Positions 1-6,217 of a stretch of 10,459 nt of DNA are shown here, piece after piece. The translations under genes and the position numbers were made by a program. The stretch covers positions 1-10,459 of the forward strand of contig JAAWGY010000058.1 in assembly GCA_022795575.1 (NCBI GenBank), given 5' to 3'. Position 1 is the stretch's first letter; the number at the start of each line of letters is the position of its first letter. This DNA comes from Angelakisella sp. GTDB taxonomy: Bacteria > Bacillota > Clostridia > Oscillospirales > Ruminococcaceae. Under the pieces are notes generated by a model. That model was not told the origin of the DNA. It was given only the letters and a program-made list of their open reading frames with translations, and searched no databases.

Positions 1-90
1 CCATGAGATCCGATGTCAACGAGGCCCAGAGCACGCCAGAACCGCCTAAAATCAGGCATTTCCTGTGTTGCCCCTATTATACCTCACCCA
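1..90 (-). other. non-spoIVB sequence abutting the broken spoIVB end; possible mobile-element end
   Basis: None of the three minus-strand frames of this stretch contains the SGSP-type continuation that a SpoIVB protease needs after GIVQGM, so homology to spoIVB stops near position 91. On the minus strand the stretch reads out of spoIVB to the left. It carries a TATAAT box (76-81) and a short open frame starting at an ATG (57-59) that runs off the window edge with residues MPDFRRFWRALGLVDIGSH. I do not recognise this peptide and its ribosome binding site is weak. The simplest reading is the left end of an inserted element (phage, integrative element or sporulation-intervening element). A deletion, rearrangement or assembly chimera would look the same from this side only. 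Confidence 0.45.
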
Positions 91-1176
91 CATCCCTTGC
101 ACAATACCCCCGGTGGCCGCCAGCAGTGCAGGGTCCACTACATGGATCACCATGTTCTGCCCCTTTTCCTCCTCGTTCATCATCAGCTTTTCGATCTCGA
201 TTTCGTACCGCTGGGGCTGGGTCCCCTCCACGGTGGTGTAGATATACGCCGCCCCTGTATGGACCTCGTGCTTCATGGCCAGGGGCAGCTCCTCCCCGGT
301 GTAAAGGGTCCTGCTCCGCAGCAGGCCGTACACCCCGGAGGTGGTGTTGGCGGAAAGGCTCCCCAGAGCGGGTTCCTCGGTAAACTTCCCCTTCAGCTCC
401 CCCGGGGTGCCCGCCTCCCCCTTTTTGCAGCCGGTAATCCGGGCGGGCACCGCCTCCCCGTTGGAAAGGGGCATCAGCTCCCCGGTGTCCACATCGCAGA
501 CGGCGTGGCCAAGGCCGGTAAACAGGCCGCTGTTCTGGTCCAGGTAGGTCATGGTGCCAATGCCGGCGGAGCTGTCCCGCACCCATACCCCCAGGCGGTA
601 CTGGCCGTCCCCGGAGGAAAGAACCGGCTGGAGGGTGGAAAAGAAAAGGGAATTGCCCCGTTTGACCTCCACCCGGATGGGGGCGCCGCCGTTTTGCTGC
701 ATCAGCTCCGCCAGCTGCTCATTGGTGGCCAGCTTTTCCCCGTTAAAGCTCTTTAATACGTCCCCAATCTCCAGCCCGGCCTCCTTGGCCGGGTTCACCC
801 GGCGGTCGGTGGTGGGAATGTCGCTCATCCCCACCACCATCAGCCCGTCGGTAAACATCTTGATCCCAAAGGGCGCGCCGGATACCGTCACCATCTTCCG
901 GTCCACAACGTTAACCTCTACTGTCTTTACCGGGATGGTTCCCAGCAGCTTCAGGTCCATCTGGTAGCTGTCGCCCACACACTTTTCGATTGGGATCTCC
1001 TCTGTCCCGGAGGTCTGCACCATCTGGATGGGGTAGCCGGCGGAAAAGCTGATCTCCTCCCCCGCCACCACCGAATACCGGTCGGGCAGCTGCTTTTGCA
1101 TATAGACTGTCAGCAGCAGCACCGTCATCACACAGCAATTCATCAGGACAGAAAGCCTCTTGGCAATCTTTCTCAA
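52..1176 (-). CDS. spoIVB: SpoIVB peptidase, truncated at the catalytic serine
   Basis: SpoIVB is a serine protease made in the forespore and secreted into the intermembrane space. There it cleaves SpoIVFA and so triggers pro-sigma-K processing. From the TTG at 1176 the frame encodes 374 residues: an N-terminal membrane segment (about 9-25), a PDZ domain (about 112-172, with IPTTDRRVNPAKEAGLEIGD), and a trypsin-like peptidase part with the catalytic His in GLGHAVCD (H224) and Asp in VVDPALL (D348). In B. subtilis the catalytic Asp363 and Ser378 are 15 residues apart. Here the residue 15 after D348 is Trp363, and the protein ends WVRYNRGNTGNA after GIVQGM. The GMSGSP motif and the usual last 45-50 residues are missing. 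The TTG start is chosen over an upstream in-frame ATG (1236) because an AAGGAG sits 8 bases before it. As written the product should be proteolytically dead. The identity is secure; the cause of the break is not. Confidence 0.9.
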   Translation of the reverse strand: MRKIAKRLSVLMNCCVMTVLLLTVYMQKQLPDRYSVVAGEEISFSAGYPIQMVQTSGTEEIPIEKCVGDSYQMDLKLLGTIPVKTVEVNVVDRKMVTVSGAPFGIKMFTDGLMVVGMSDIPTTDRRVNPAKEAGLEIGDVLKSFNGEKLATNEQLAELMQQNGGAPIRVEVKRGNSLFFSTLQPVLSSGDGQYRLGVWVRDSSAGIGTMTYLDQNSGLFTGLGHAVCDVDTGELMPLSNGEAVPARITGCKKGEAGTPGELKGKFTEEPALGSLSANTTSGVYGLLRSRTLYTGEELPLAMKHEVHTGAAYIYTTVEGTQPQRYEIEIEKLMMNEEEKGQNMVIHVVDPALLAATGGIVQGMWVRYNRGNTGNA

Positions 1177-1184
1177 AAAATCAT

Positions 1185-1190
1185 CTCCTT
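1185..1190 (-). promoter_or_regulatory. ribosome binding site that fixes the spoIVB TTG start
   Basis: The minus strand reads AAGGAG followed by eight bases and then TTG at 1176-1174. The next residues, RKIAKRL followed by a hydrophobic run, look like a normal SpoIVB amino terminus. The 20 residues encoded further upstream (from 1236) have no such site and lie in what looks like leader DNA. Confidence 0.7.
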
Positions 1191-1329
1191 TGCTCCCCCG
1201 TAATGTATGCCCGGAGAGGATTTTTATTTGCGGCAAAATTCACGCAAGGATTTTGGCGGGCTTTTCTTTGGGTGGGACACCCCCAAACTTTTTCCGGCAA
1301 GGGAAAAAACAGGGGGGCTGTCCAAATTT

Positions 1330-2403
1330 TTAGCCGCGGCCGTAAAGCCGCTTTTTATCCCGCAGCAGGACGGTGCCCCGCAGCTCCACCCCAACCTCTG
1401 GCAGACGCTCCCCCCAGTCCCTGCCAAGGCGCTGCCAGTCCCCGCCGCCGGACAGCTCCAGATGTTTCCCCAGGGAAAAAAGGTCGTTGCCGGAAGCGGC
1501 GGCAATTTTTTCCTGCACATACCCGTATTCCTTTAGCAGCTGGCGGCAGATCTCCTCCTGGGCCCGCTCCAGCAGCTCCTCCCGGCTCAGCTCCCCCCTG
1601 GCGGAGAGCAGATACCCCTGCACCGAGGCCTCAATCAGAAAGGAGACCTCCCCGTCCACCACCCTGGGCCGGATCTTGCGGTGGGCCCGCTCCAGAACCC
1701 AGTCCGCGGAAAAGCCCTCCCCCGCCACCGAGTAGACCCGGTCCTCCCCGCCCCAGCCCTCTGCAAAGGGGAGGAGATGGGCCGCCATGGCCGGCACCGT
1801 CAGCATCGACCGGGCCCCGGGGGAAAGGTACCCCGCCACCCGGGCCTCCCCCTCCCGGCGCTCCACCACCGGCAGCAGCAGGCCCCGCCCCGGGGTGCGC
1901 AGCAGGTTGAGGCAGTCCTTCAGGTTCAGCTCGGAAAGGGCGCTGCCGGTTAAAAGCCGGAAGACCTCCTCCCCGGCGCTCCTTCCCTCCTGGCTCTCCA
2001 GCAGCTCCCCGGTCTTCGGCGTCACCGCCACCAGGGTAAGGGGGCGGATGCCGCCGTGGGCGTCGATCTCCTCCAGCAGGCCTTGCAGCTGCCGCCGGCT
2101 GTCCGTCCCCTCCACCACCAGCACCTTGCAGCCGTCCAGGTATAGGCTTTTGCCGCTGGCAAGCTCGATAGCGGTGACAGCCTGGGCAAAGGAGCTCCCG
2201 CTGCCGGTGCGGTACTCCCAGGACTGCTCCTCGCTGCTTAGCTGGGTCAGGTACTCCACCGAAAGCTGGTACTCCCCCTCCCCGGTGAGCACCACCGCCG
2301 CCGCCGTTACAATGGAGCGCTTACTGATATCCCCCTGGGGGGAACAGCCGCCGGTTAGGGACATCACCGCCACCAGCAGCAAAGCCGTCATCTGTCTTTT
2401 CAT
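1330..2403 (-). CDS. gerAC: Ger(x)C-family germinant receptor lipoprotein (C subunit)
   Basis: This encodes a 357-residue protein with a lipoprotein signal: MKRQ, a hydrophobic stretch, then TGGC with the lipidated Cys at residue 20. The -4 to -1 residues (LTGG) deviate slightly from the classic lipobox. The body fits the Ger(x)C family: an N-terminal domain (about 25-190) with the family-typical GKSLYLDGCKVLVVEG segment, and a C-terminal domain (about 200-345) containing SFLIEASVQGYL and the helical RAQEEICRQLLKEYG. C subunits attach to the outer face of the spore inner membrane and are needed for receptor function. The start at 2403 is supported by GGGAGGAAGG just upstream and by the 4-base ATGA overlap with the permease gene before it, which implies translational coupling. 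It is the last gene of the A-B-C operon. The symbol is at family level; which Ger paralogue this is, and its germinant, cannot be told. Confidence 0.9.
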   Translation of the reverse strand: MKRQMTALLLVAVMSLTGGCSPQGDISKRSIVTAAAVVLTGEGEYQLSVEYLTQLSSEEQSWEYRTGSGSSFAQAVTAIELASGKSLYLDGCKVLVVEGTDSRRQLQGLLEEIDAHGGIRPLTLVAVTPKTGELLESQEGRSAGEEVFRLLTGSALSELNLKDCLNLLRTPGRGLLLPVVERREGEARVAGYLSPGARSMLTVPAMAAHLLPFAEGWGGEDRVYSVAGEGFSADWVLERAHRKIRPRVVDGEVSFLIEASVQGYLLSARGELSREELLERAQEEICRQLLKEYGYVQEKIAAASGNDLFSLGKHLELSGGGDWQRLGRDWGERLPEVGVELRGTVLLRDKKRLYGRG

Positions 2404-3470
2404 CGCCGCGCCTTCCTCCCTCCCATATCCAGCAGCTTGCCCAGCAGGGGCAGGAGCAATACCCCCAGCAGGGTAAGGGCCCCTGTGGCAACAAACCGGT
2501 AAAAGCCCTCCATCCAGTGTTCGGGACCGCTCCACAGCACCAGGGCGGCGGCAGAGGCCAGCGCGCCGCAGCCCCAGGCCCACCCCGGGCTCCAGGGCCG
2601 GAAGAGCGCCCGGGGGGCCAGACCAGAGGCCAGGGCCAGAAAGACGGTGAACTTCACGAGGCCCAGCACCACCCAGATCACCAGAAAAACCGAATCCAGC
2701 CGCTGGAAGGACCGGAAGCCGGCGGAGGTTACGGCGGTAAAGACCGGGAAGGACCGCAGGCTGCCGTAGGCCCCCAATGTCAGCATGGTGAGCAGCTGGA
2801 CCGCCACGGCGGTCAGGGTGGTTCCCCCCACCCAGCCGGCGCAGGCCCCCTTCCCCGGGGGGGTGCGGAGGTACTCCGACAGGAGGAGAAAGGCGAAAAG
2901 CTCCCCGTTCATGGCAAAGCCGTGGAACGCCCCCCGGAGGGTATCCCCCGGGGCCAGGAGGCGGAGGGAAAAATTCAGCCAGTCATACTGCCGCCAGAGC
3001 CCCAGGGCGATGACGACACACCCCAGCCCCAGCAGCACCGCTAAGATGCCGGCCCCCCGGGCCAGCCCCTCCAGGCCCTGGCAGACCGCCAGCGCCCCCG
3101 CCGCGCCAAAGGTGACGGCCACCAGCCAGCCGTACCGGTAATCGTAAACCGCGGCCGCCATAAAGGAAAGGAAGCTTACCGCCGTGTAGACGGCCACCGC
3201 CATGGCGCAGAGGCAGTAAAGGGCGCACTGCACCCGGTAGAACACCGTCCCCGGGGCAATCAGGGGCGAGCTGCCCGCCCCCCGCCGGCAAAGGGCCAGC
3301 CCCGCCGTCAGGGCCAGGTACTGGACGATGCCGGAGAGAAGGGTGGTGATCAGGGTGATCCGCTCCCCGCCCCCTTGGATGGACGGGGAAAAGGCGATGA
3401 CCGAAAACCCCCGGGAGAGGAAGAGCAGCAGGAACAGCTGGCTTACCGAAATCTTGCACGATTCCTCCAT
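2400..3470 (-). CDS. gerAB: GerAB-family spore germination permease (B subunit)
   Basis: The product is a 356-residue polytopic membrane protein with about ten hydrophobic segments, starting MEESCKISVSQLFLLLFLSRGF. This matches the endospore germination permease family of the amino acid-polyamine-cation (LeuT-fold) superfamily. In GerA-type receptors this subunit is the likely germinant-binding part, in the spore inner membrane. The position and length (about 360 residues) are as expected between an A and a C subunit. The start at 3470 follows GGAGGTGAAAGG, and the upstream gene ends only four bases before it. Its own TGA overlaps the ATG of the C subunit. Residue-level germinant specificity cannot be inferred. 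The assignment rests on hydropathy, N-terminal resemblance and operon context together. Confidence 0.88.
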   Translation of the reverse strand: MEESCKISVSQLFLLLFLSRGFSVIAFSPSIQGGGERITLITTLLSGIVQYLALTAGLALCRRGAGSSPLIAPGTVFYRVQCALYCLCAMAVAVYTAVSFLSFMAAAVYDYRYGWLVAVTFGAAGALAVCQGLEGLARGAGILAVLLGLGCVVIALGLWRQYDWLNFSLRLLAPGDTLRGAFHGFAMNGELFAFLLLSEYLRTPPGKGACAGWVGGTTLTAVAVQLLTMLTLGAYGSLRSFPVFTAVTSAGFRSFQRLDSVFLVIWVVLGLVKFTVFLALASGLAPRALFRPWSPGWAWGCGALASAAALVLWSGPEHWMEGFYRFVATGALTLLGVLLLPLLGKLLDMGGRKARR

Positions 3471-3474
3471 CCTT

Positions 3475-4986
3475 TCACCTCCCCTTGCTGTCCGAGCCGG
3501 GGAGGTTTTCCACCGACAGATCCTCCCTCTGGAGCAGCCTCCAGCCGGAGCGGATGAACATATCCCGGAAGCTGTAGCCGTCCGCCGGGGAGATGGGGGC
3601 CGTCACCGGCACCCCCATGGCCTTGAGGGAACAGAGGTTAAACACCAGCAGGGCAAAGGCCAGGTAAACCCCGTACAGCCCCAGCAGCCCCCCCACCACG
3701 ATAAAACCGAAGCGCAGCACCGTCACCGGCTCGTAGAGGCTGGGCACCACAAAGGAGCTTACCGCCGTCAGGGCGATGATGATCACCATGGGCAGGCCGA
3801 TAATCCCCGCCGATACCGCCGCGTCCCCGATGACGATGCCCCCCACAATGCCCATGGCGTGGCCGATGGGGCTGGGGATGCGCAGCCCCGCCTCCCGCAG
3901 CAGCTCGTAGAGGAAGAAGACCGTCAGGGCCTCCAGCACCACCGGCAGGGGGGTATCCAGGGCGGAGCCCACAAACTGGGAGAGCAGCCCCTGGGGGATG
4001 AGCTCCGGGTGGAAGGACACCACCGCCACATAGTACCCCGGCAGCAGGATGGTGACAAAGAAGGAAAGGAGCTTTAGGATCCGGATAAAGGAGGCAAAAT
4101 AGGGGCGGTGGATGTAGTCGTCCAGGCTTTGGAAGTGCTCGATAAACAGGTAGGGCAGGATGAGGACAAAAGGGGTGCCCTCCACCATCACCGCCACCCG
4201 GCCCTCGCTGAGCTTGGCGCAGAGGGTATCGGGGCGTTCTGTCACCCCCACGCCGGAAAAGAGGGAAAGGCGCTTGCCGTCCAAAAAGGGCTGGAGATAG
4301 CCGGAATCCAGCACCACGCTGATCTCCACCTTGCTGATGCGCTCCTTCACCTCCTGGACCAGCCGGGGGGAGGCGACGCCCCGGAGGTAAAAGAGCTTTA
4401 CCGCCGTGTGGCTCACCGCCCCCGCCGTGGTGCCCTCGATGGTGAGCAGAGGGGTGCGCAGCCGCCGCCGGACCATCCCCATGTTGGCGTTCACCGATTC
4501 GGTAAAGCCCTCCCGGGAGCCCCGGAGGTTCCGCTCCCCCGAGGGCTCGTCCACCCCCCGGGTCTTGAAGCCCTGGTAGCCCAGGGCCAGCCCCGCCGGC
4601 ACCCCCTCCACCAGCACCACCGCAAAGCCGCTCATGGTGATGATCATCAGCTCCCCGAAGGTGCGCACCTCCTTCTGCTCCCCTGCCATCAGCACGCCGC
4701 CGCCCCCCAGGTAGTCGTAGACCCTTTGGCCGGTATCCGCCTGGGGCGGAATGCGGGTAAGGGGGCGGAGGAGGAAGTCGCTGACCTGGACGTTGGAAAC
4801 CAGGCCGTCAAACATCACCACCGCCACCTCCACCTGCCCCGCCCGGTGGCGGTGGATCAGCAGGTCATCGGAATTGCCCAGCTGCCGCCGGATTTCCACC
4901 AGGTTATCCTCCAGGCAGGCAGAAAGGCGTTTATCCTCCTGCTCCCCCTGGGGTTTCCGATAAGCCGGCCGCTTCTCCTGTTTCAT
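3475..4986 (-). CDS. gerAA: GerAA-family spore germination protein (A subunit)
   Basis: This 503-residue protein belongs to the GerA spore germination family. The hallmark EPSGERNLRGSREGFTES is at residues 147-164, followed by RTPLLTIEGTTAG. The soluble N-terminal region (about 1-270) precedes a membrane domain with hydrophobic segments around 303-325, 347-362, 379-400, 402-415 and 425-450. Within it lie FHPELIPQGLL and RIPSPIGHAMGIVGGIVIGDAA, close to family consensus. Known biology: A subunits oligomerise in the spore inner membrane and form the ion-conducting part of the germinant receptor. The length is normal and no key block is missing. The start at 4986 has GAGGTG upstream. This is the first gene of the operon, so its promoter should lie in the 4987-5533 intergenic region, either between the gene and the palindromic element or beyond it. 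Confidence 0.95.
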   Translation of the reverse strand: MKQEKRPAYRKPQGEQEDKRLSACLEDNLVEIRRQLGNSDDLLIHRHRAGQVEVAVVMFDGLVSNVQVSDFLLRPLTRIPPQADTGQRVYDYLGGGGVLMAGEQKEVRTFGELMIITMSGFAVVLVEGVPAGLALGYQGFKTRGVDEPSGERNLRGSREGFTESVNANMGMVRRRLRTPLLTIEGTTAGAVSHTAVKLFYLRGVASPRLVQEVKERISKVEISVVLDSGYLQPFLDGKRLSLFSGVGVTERPDTLCAKLSEGRVAVMVEGTPFVLILPYLFIEHFQSLDDYIHRPYFASFIRILKLLSFFVTILLPGYYVAVVSFHPELIPQGLLSQFVGSALDTPLPVVLEALTVFFLYELLREAGLRIPSPIGHAMGIVGGIVIGDAAVSAGIIGLPMVIIIALTAVSSFVVPSLYEPVTVLRFGFIVVGGLLGLYGVYLAFALLVFNLCSLKAMGVPVTAPISPADGYSFRDMFIRSGWRLLQREDLSVENLPGSDSKGR

Positions 4987-5039
4987 CTTCCCCCACCTCG
5001 CTTTGTTTCTTTTTTCCAGGGCTGCTTTTCAGGGAATTT

Positions 5040-5101
5040 CGCTCCTGCGGGAGCGACCAGAGACGCTGTCTCTGGACTCTGCAAACCTTTGAAAAGGTTT
5101 G
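5040..5101. repeat. left arm: three consecutive hairpins
   Basis: Three hairpins follow one another. 5040-5055 has a 6-bp stem with loop TGCG. 5057-5075 is CCAGAGAC-GCT-GTCTCTGG with an 8-bp stem. 5082-5101 is CAAACCTTT-GA-AAAGGTTTG with a 9-bp stem. They are separated by only 1 and 6 bases and are followed by ATCGAAACTTTTGCGC. Confidence 0.8.
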
Positions 5102-5145
5102 ATCGAAACTTTTGCGCGCCTGCGGCGTTTGGGCGGCAGGCAGCT

Positions 5146-5276
5146 GTTGGTGCGGAAGGCACTGCGATGGGAAGGCAAAAAAATGGTTTTTTAACCTGTC
5201 GGGAGAAGCCGCTGCCGGTAGGGAAGCTACTGCGAAGGGAAAGATAAAAAAACCATTTTTAATGCCGCGGGAGATG
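5146..5276 (+). repeat. two tandem degenerate direct repeats inside the palindrome
   Basis: The stretches starting near 5146 and 5213 align as imperfect direct repeats. Shared blocks are GGAAG..ACTGCGA.GGGAA, a run of seven A, and a TTTTTAA..TG.CGGGAG tail. Each unit is about 60-67 bases. Each carries one copy of the A-run/TGG(or CCA)/T-run motif, in opposite orientations, so this is both a direct and an inverted repeat. Confidence 0.55.
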
Positions 5277-5337
5277 ATGCTTCCGCACCTTGCAGCCGCT
5301 GCCGCCTACTACCCCGAAGGGGCGCGAAAGTTTCGGT

Positions 5338-5398
5338 CAAGCCTTTTCAAAGGCTTGCAGGTCCAGGGCAGAGCCCTGGTCGTCCTCCGCAGAGGACG
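5338..5398. repeat. right arm: the same three hairpins in inverted order
   Basis: The mirror set is: 5338-5357, CAAGCCTTT-TC-AAAGGCTTG with a 9-bp stem; 5363-5379, CCAGGGC-AGA-GCCCTGG with a 7-bp stem; and 5381-5398, CGTCCTC-CGCA-GAGGACG with a 7-bp stem. Read on the other strand, the order, spacing and flanking CGAAACTTT match the left arm. The stems differ from the left arm by paired substitutions that keep each local hairpin. Confidence 0.8.
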
Positions 5399-5435
5399 AA
5401 ACCCCCTTTTCGCCGGATCAAAGCATCACGTCTAT

Positions 5436-5465
5436 CAATATTGCCGCCGGAGCGGAGAAATATGT
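5436..5465 (-). promoter_or_regulatory. candidate forespore-type promoter for the ger operon
   Basis: On the minus strand ACATA (5465-5461) is followed by 15 bases and then GGCAATATTG (5445-5436). This resembles the sigma-F/G pattern with one mismatch in each box. Ger operons are known to be sigma-G dependent. If used, transcription would cross the entire palindromic element, giving a leader of about 440 bases before the gerA-family gene. It is weak evidence from motif matching only. Confidence 0.25.
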
Positions 5466-5492
5466 ATAGCCGCCCCGCCGGTTGGGATACTA
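5464..5492 (+). promoter_or_regulatory. candidate sigma-F/sigma-G promoter for the DUF421-DUF4363 operon
   Basis: GTATA (5464-5468) fits the forespore -35 consensus. The -10 region can be read as a sigma-F-like TGGGATACTA (5483-5492, spacer 14) or a sigma-G-like GATACTA (5486-5492, spacer 17, one mismatch to CATNNTA). A start near 5499 would give a leader of about 35 bases before the GGGAGG at 5519-5524 and the ATG at 5534. The site fits the idea that the DUF421 protein is forespore-made. GGATACTATCC (5485-5495) is also a perfect 11-base palindrome. Confidence 0.45.
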
Positions 5493-5533
5493 TCCTTTGT
5501 GCTTCAAGATTCATTGCCGGGAGGTATCGTAAA

Positions 5534-6217
5534 ATGCTGGTGACATTTTTCCGCACCCTGATCCTTTACGCCGTCATTGTCTTTGGGGTGCGGCTGATGG
5601 GCAAGCGGCAGCTGGGGGAGCTGCAGCCCTCCGAGCTGGTTGTTACCATCCTCATCTCCAACATCGCCACCCTGCCCATCGAGGAGGTGGAAACCCCTCT
5701 CTTCTCCGGGCTGCTGCCCATCCTAAGCCTTGTCACCTTCGAGGTCATCATCTCGGCAATCAATCTGCGCAGCCGGTGGCTCCGCCGGCTCTTCAGCGGC
5801 AGCCCGGTGGTGGTGATCCAAAACGGGGAAATCAACCAGCAGAAGCTGCGGGAGCTGCGCTTTTCGGTGGATGACCTGATGATCCAGCTGCGCCAGAACC
5901 AAATCTTCGCGGTGGACGAGGTGGACTTTGCGGTGGTGGAAACCACCGGCAAGCTTTCGGTCTACCAAAAGTACGGCGCCCGCGCCCTTACCCCCAAAAC
6001 GCTGGAGATGCCCGACCAGCCGGACCAGAACGCCCCGCCCCTGGTGGTGGTCAGCGACGGCTGCGTCTACACCGACTACCTGGCCCTCTGCGGCAAGGAT
6101 ATGGCTTGGCTTGCAGAAATCGCCGCCTCCCGGCGCACCGAGATCCGGGACATCCTGCTGATGACCCTGGACCGCACCGGGAACTACCATATGGTAAAAC
6201 GGGAGGGAGCCCTATGA
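5534..6217 (+). CDS. DUF421 (YetF/YdfS-type) membrane protein
   Basis: A 227-residue protein of the DUF421 family. The N-terminal part has three hydrophobic segments (about 5-20, 34-50, 58-76). The family signature RLMGKRQLGELQPSELVVTILISN spans residues 20-43. The C-terminal soluble domain contains GSPVVVIQNGEI (89-100), the LRQNQIFAVDEVDFAVVE block (119-136) and LSVYQK (141-146). DUF421 proteins such as B. subtilis YetF and YdfS, and the 2Duf protein of spoVA2mob elements, are associated with the spore inner membrane and affect resistance and germination. The biochemical role is not settled. The start at 5534 is preceded by GGGAGG with a 9-base gap; an earlier in-frame ATG at 5441 lacks such a site and would add a non-family extension. 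The TGA overlaps the next gene's ATG. The upstream forespore-like promoter and the divergent ger operon favour a sporulation role here (inference). Confidence 0.92.
   Translation: MLVTFFRTLILYAVIVFGVRLMGKRQLGELQPSELVVTILISNIATLPIEEVETPLFSGLLPILSLVTFEVIISAINLRSRWLRRLFSGSPVVVIQNGEINQQKLRELRFSVDDLMIQLRQNQIFAVDEVDFAVVETTGKLSVYQKYGARALTPKTLEMPDQPDQNAPPLVVVSDGCVYTDYLALCGKDMAWLAEIAASRRTEIRDILLMTLDRTGNYHMVKREGAL

Larger units (their letters stand above)
5037..5401. repeat. large nested palindromic (MITE-like) intergenic element
   Basis: This is a roughly 365-base element with two inverted arms (5037-5117 and 5322-5401) and further nested inverted pairs, all centred near 5219. GGTGCGGAAG (5149-5158) pairs with CTTCCGCACC (5280-5289), and a 14-base repeat AAAAATGGTTTTTT (5179-5192) pairs with 5247-5260. 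Each arm contains three short hairpins in mirror order. The element fills most of the 547-base gene-free stretch 4987-5533 between the divergent ger and DUF421 operons. I see no credible protein in it. Elements of this look seem familiar from intergenic regions of clostridial gut bacteria, but that is recollection, not a search result. It could be a non-autonomous mobile element or a structured-RNA or DNA repeat. Confidence 0.8.

Noticed and set aside
1203..1230. Possible sigma-G promoter for spoIVB: CATACAT (minus strand, 1209-1203) with an AAATA-like -35
   Set aside because: The placement would suit a short leader, but the -10 has two mismatches and the -35 has one with an unusual spacer. 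The match is too weak to list as a feature.
1177..1236. Twenty extra in-frame residues upstream of spoIVB from an ATG at 1236
   Set aside because: No ribosome binding site precedes the ATG, whereas AAGGAG lies 8 bases before the TTG at 1176. The added residues do not look like a SpoIVB amino terminus.
1285..1329. Possible terminator after the gerC-family gene (minus strand ACAG-C5-CTGT followed by a T run)
   Set aside because: The stem is only four base pairs and not convincing, so read-through from ger into spoIVB cannot be excluded.
5037..5401. CRISPR array or riboswitch interpretation of the intergenic repeats
   Set aside because: There are no regularly spaced identical repeats with unique spacers. 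The mirror symmetry with hairpins in both arms is unlike a ligand-binding leader, and it fits a palindromic repeat element better.
5112..5543. Open frames through the intergenic palindrome, including a 143-codon plus-strand frame
   Set aside because: The frame is made of the inverted and direct repeats, has Arg/Lys- and Ala-rich composition typical of repeat translation, lacks a ribosome binding site, and overlaps the promoter and start of the DUF421 gene.
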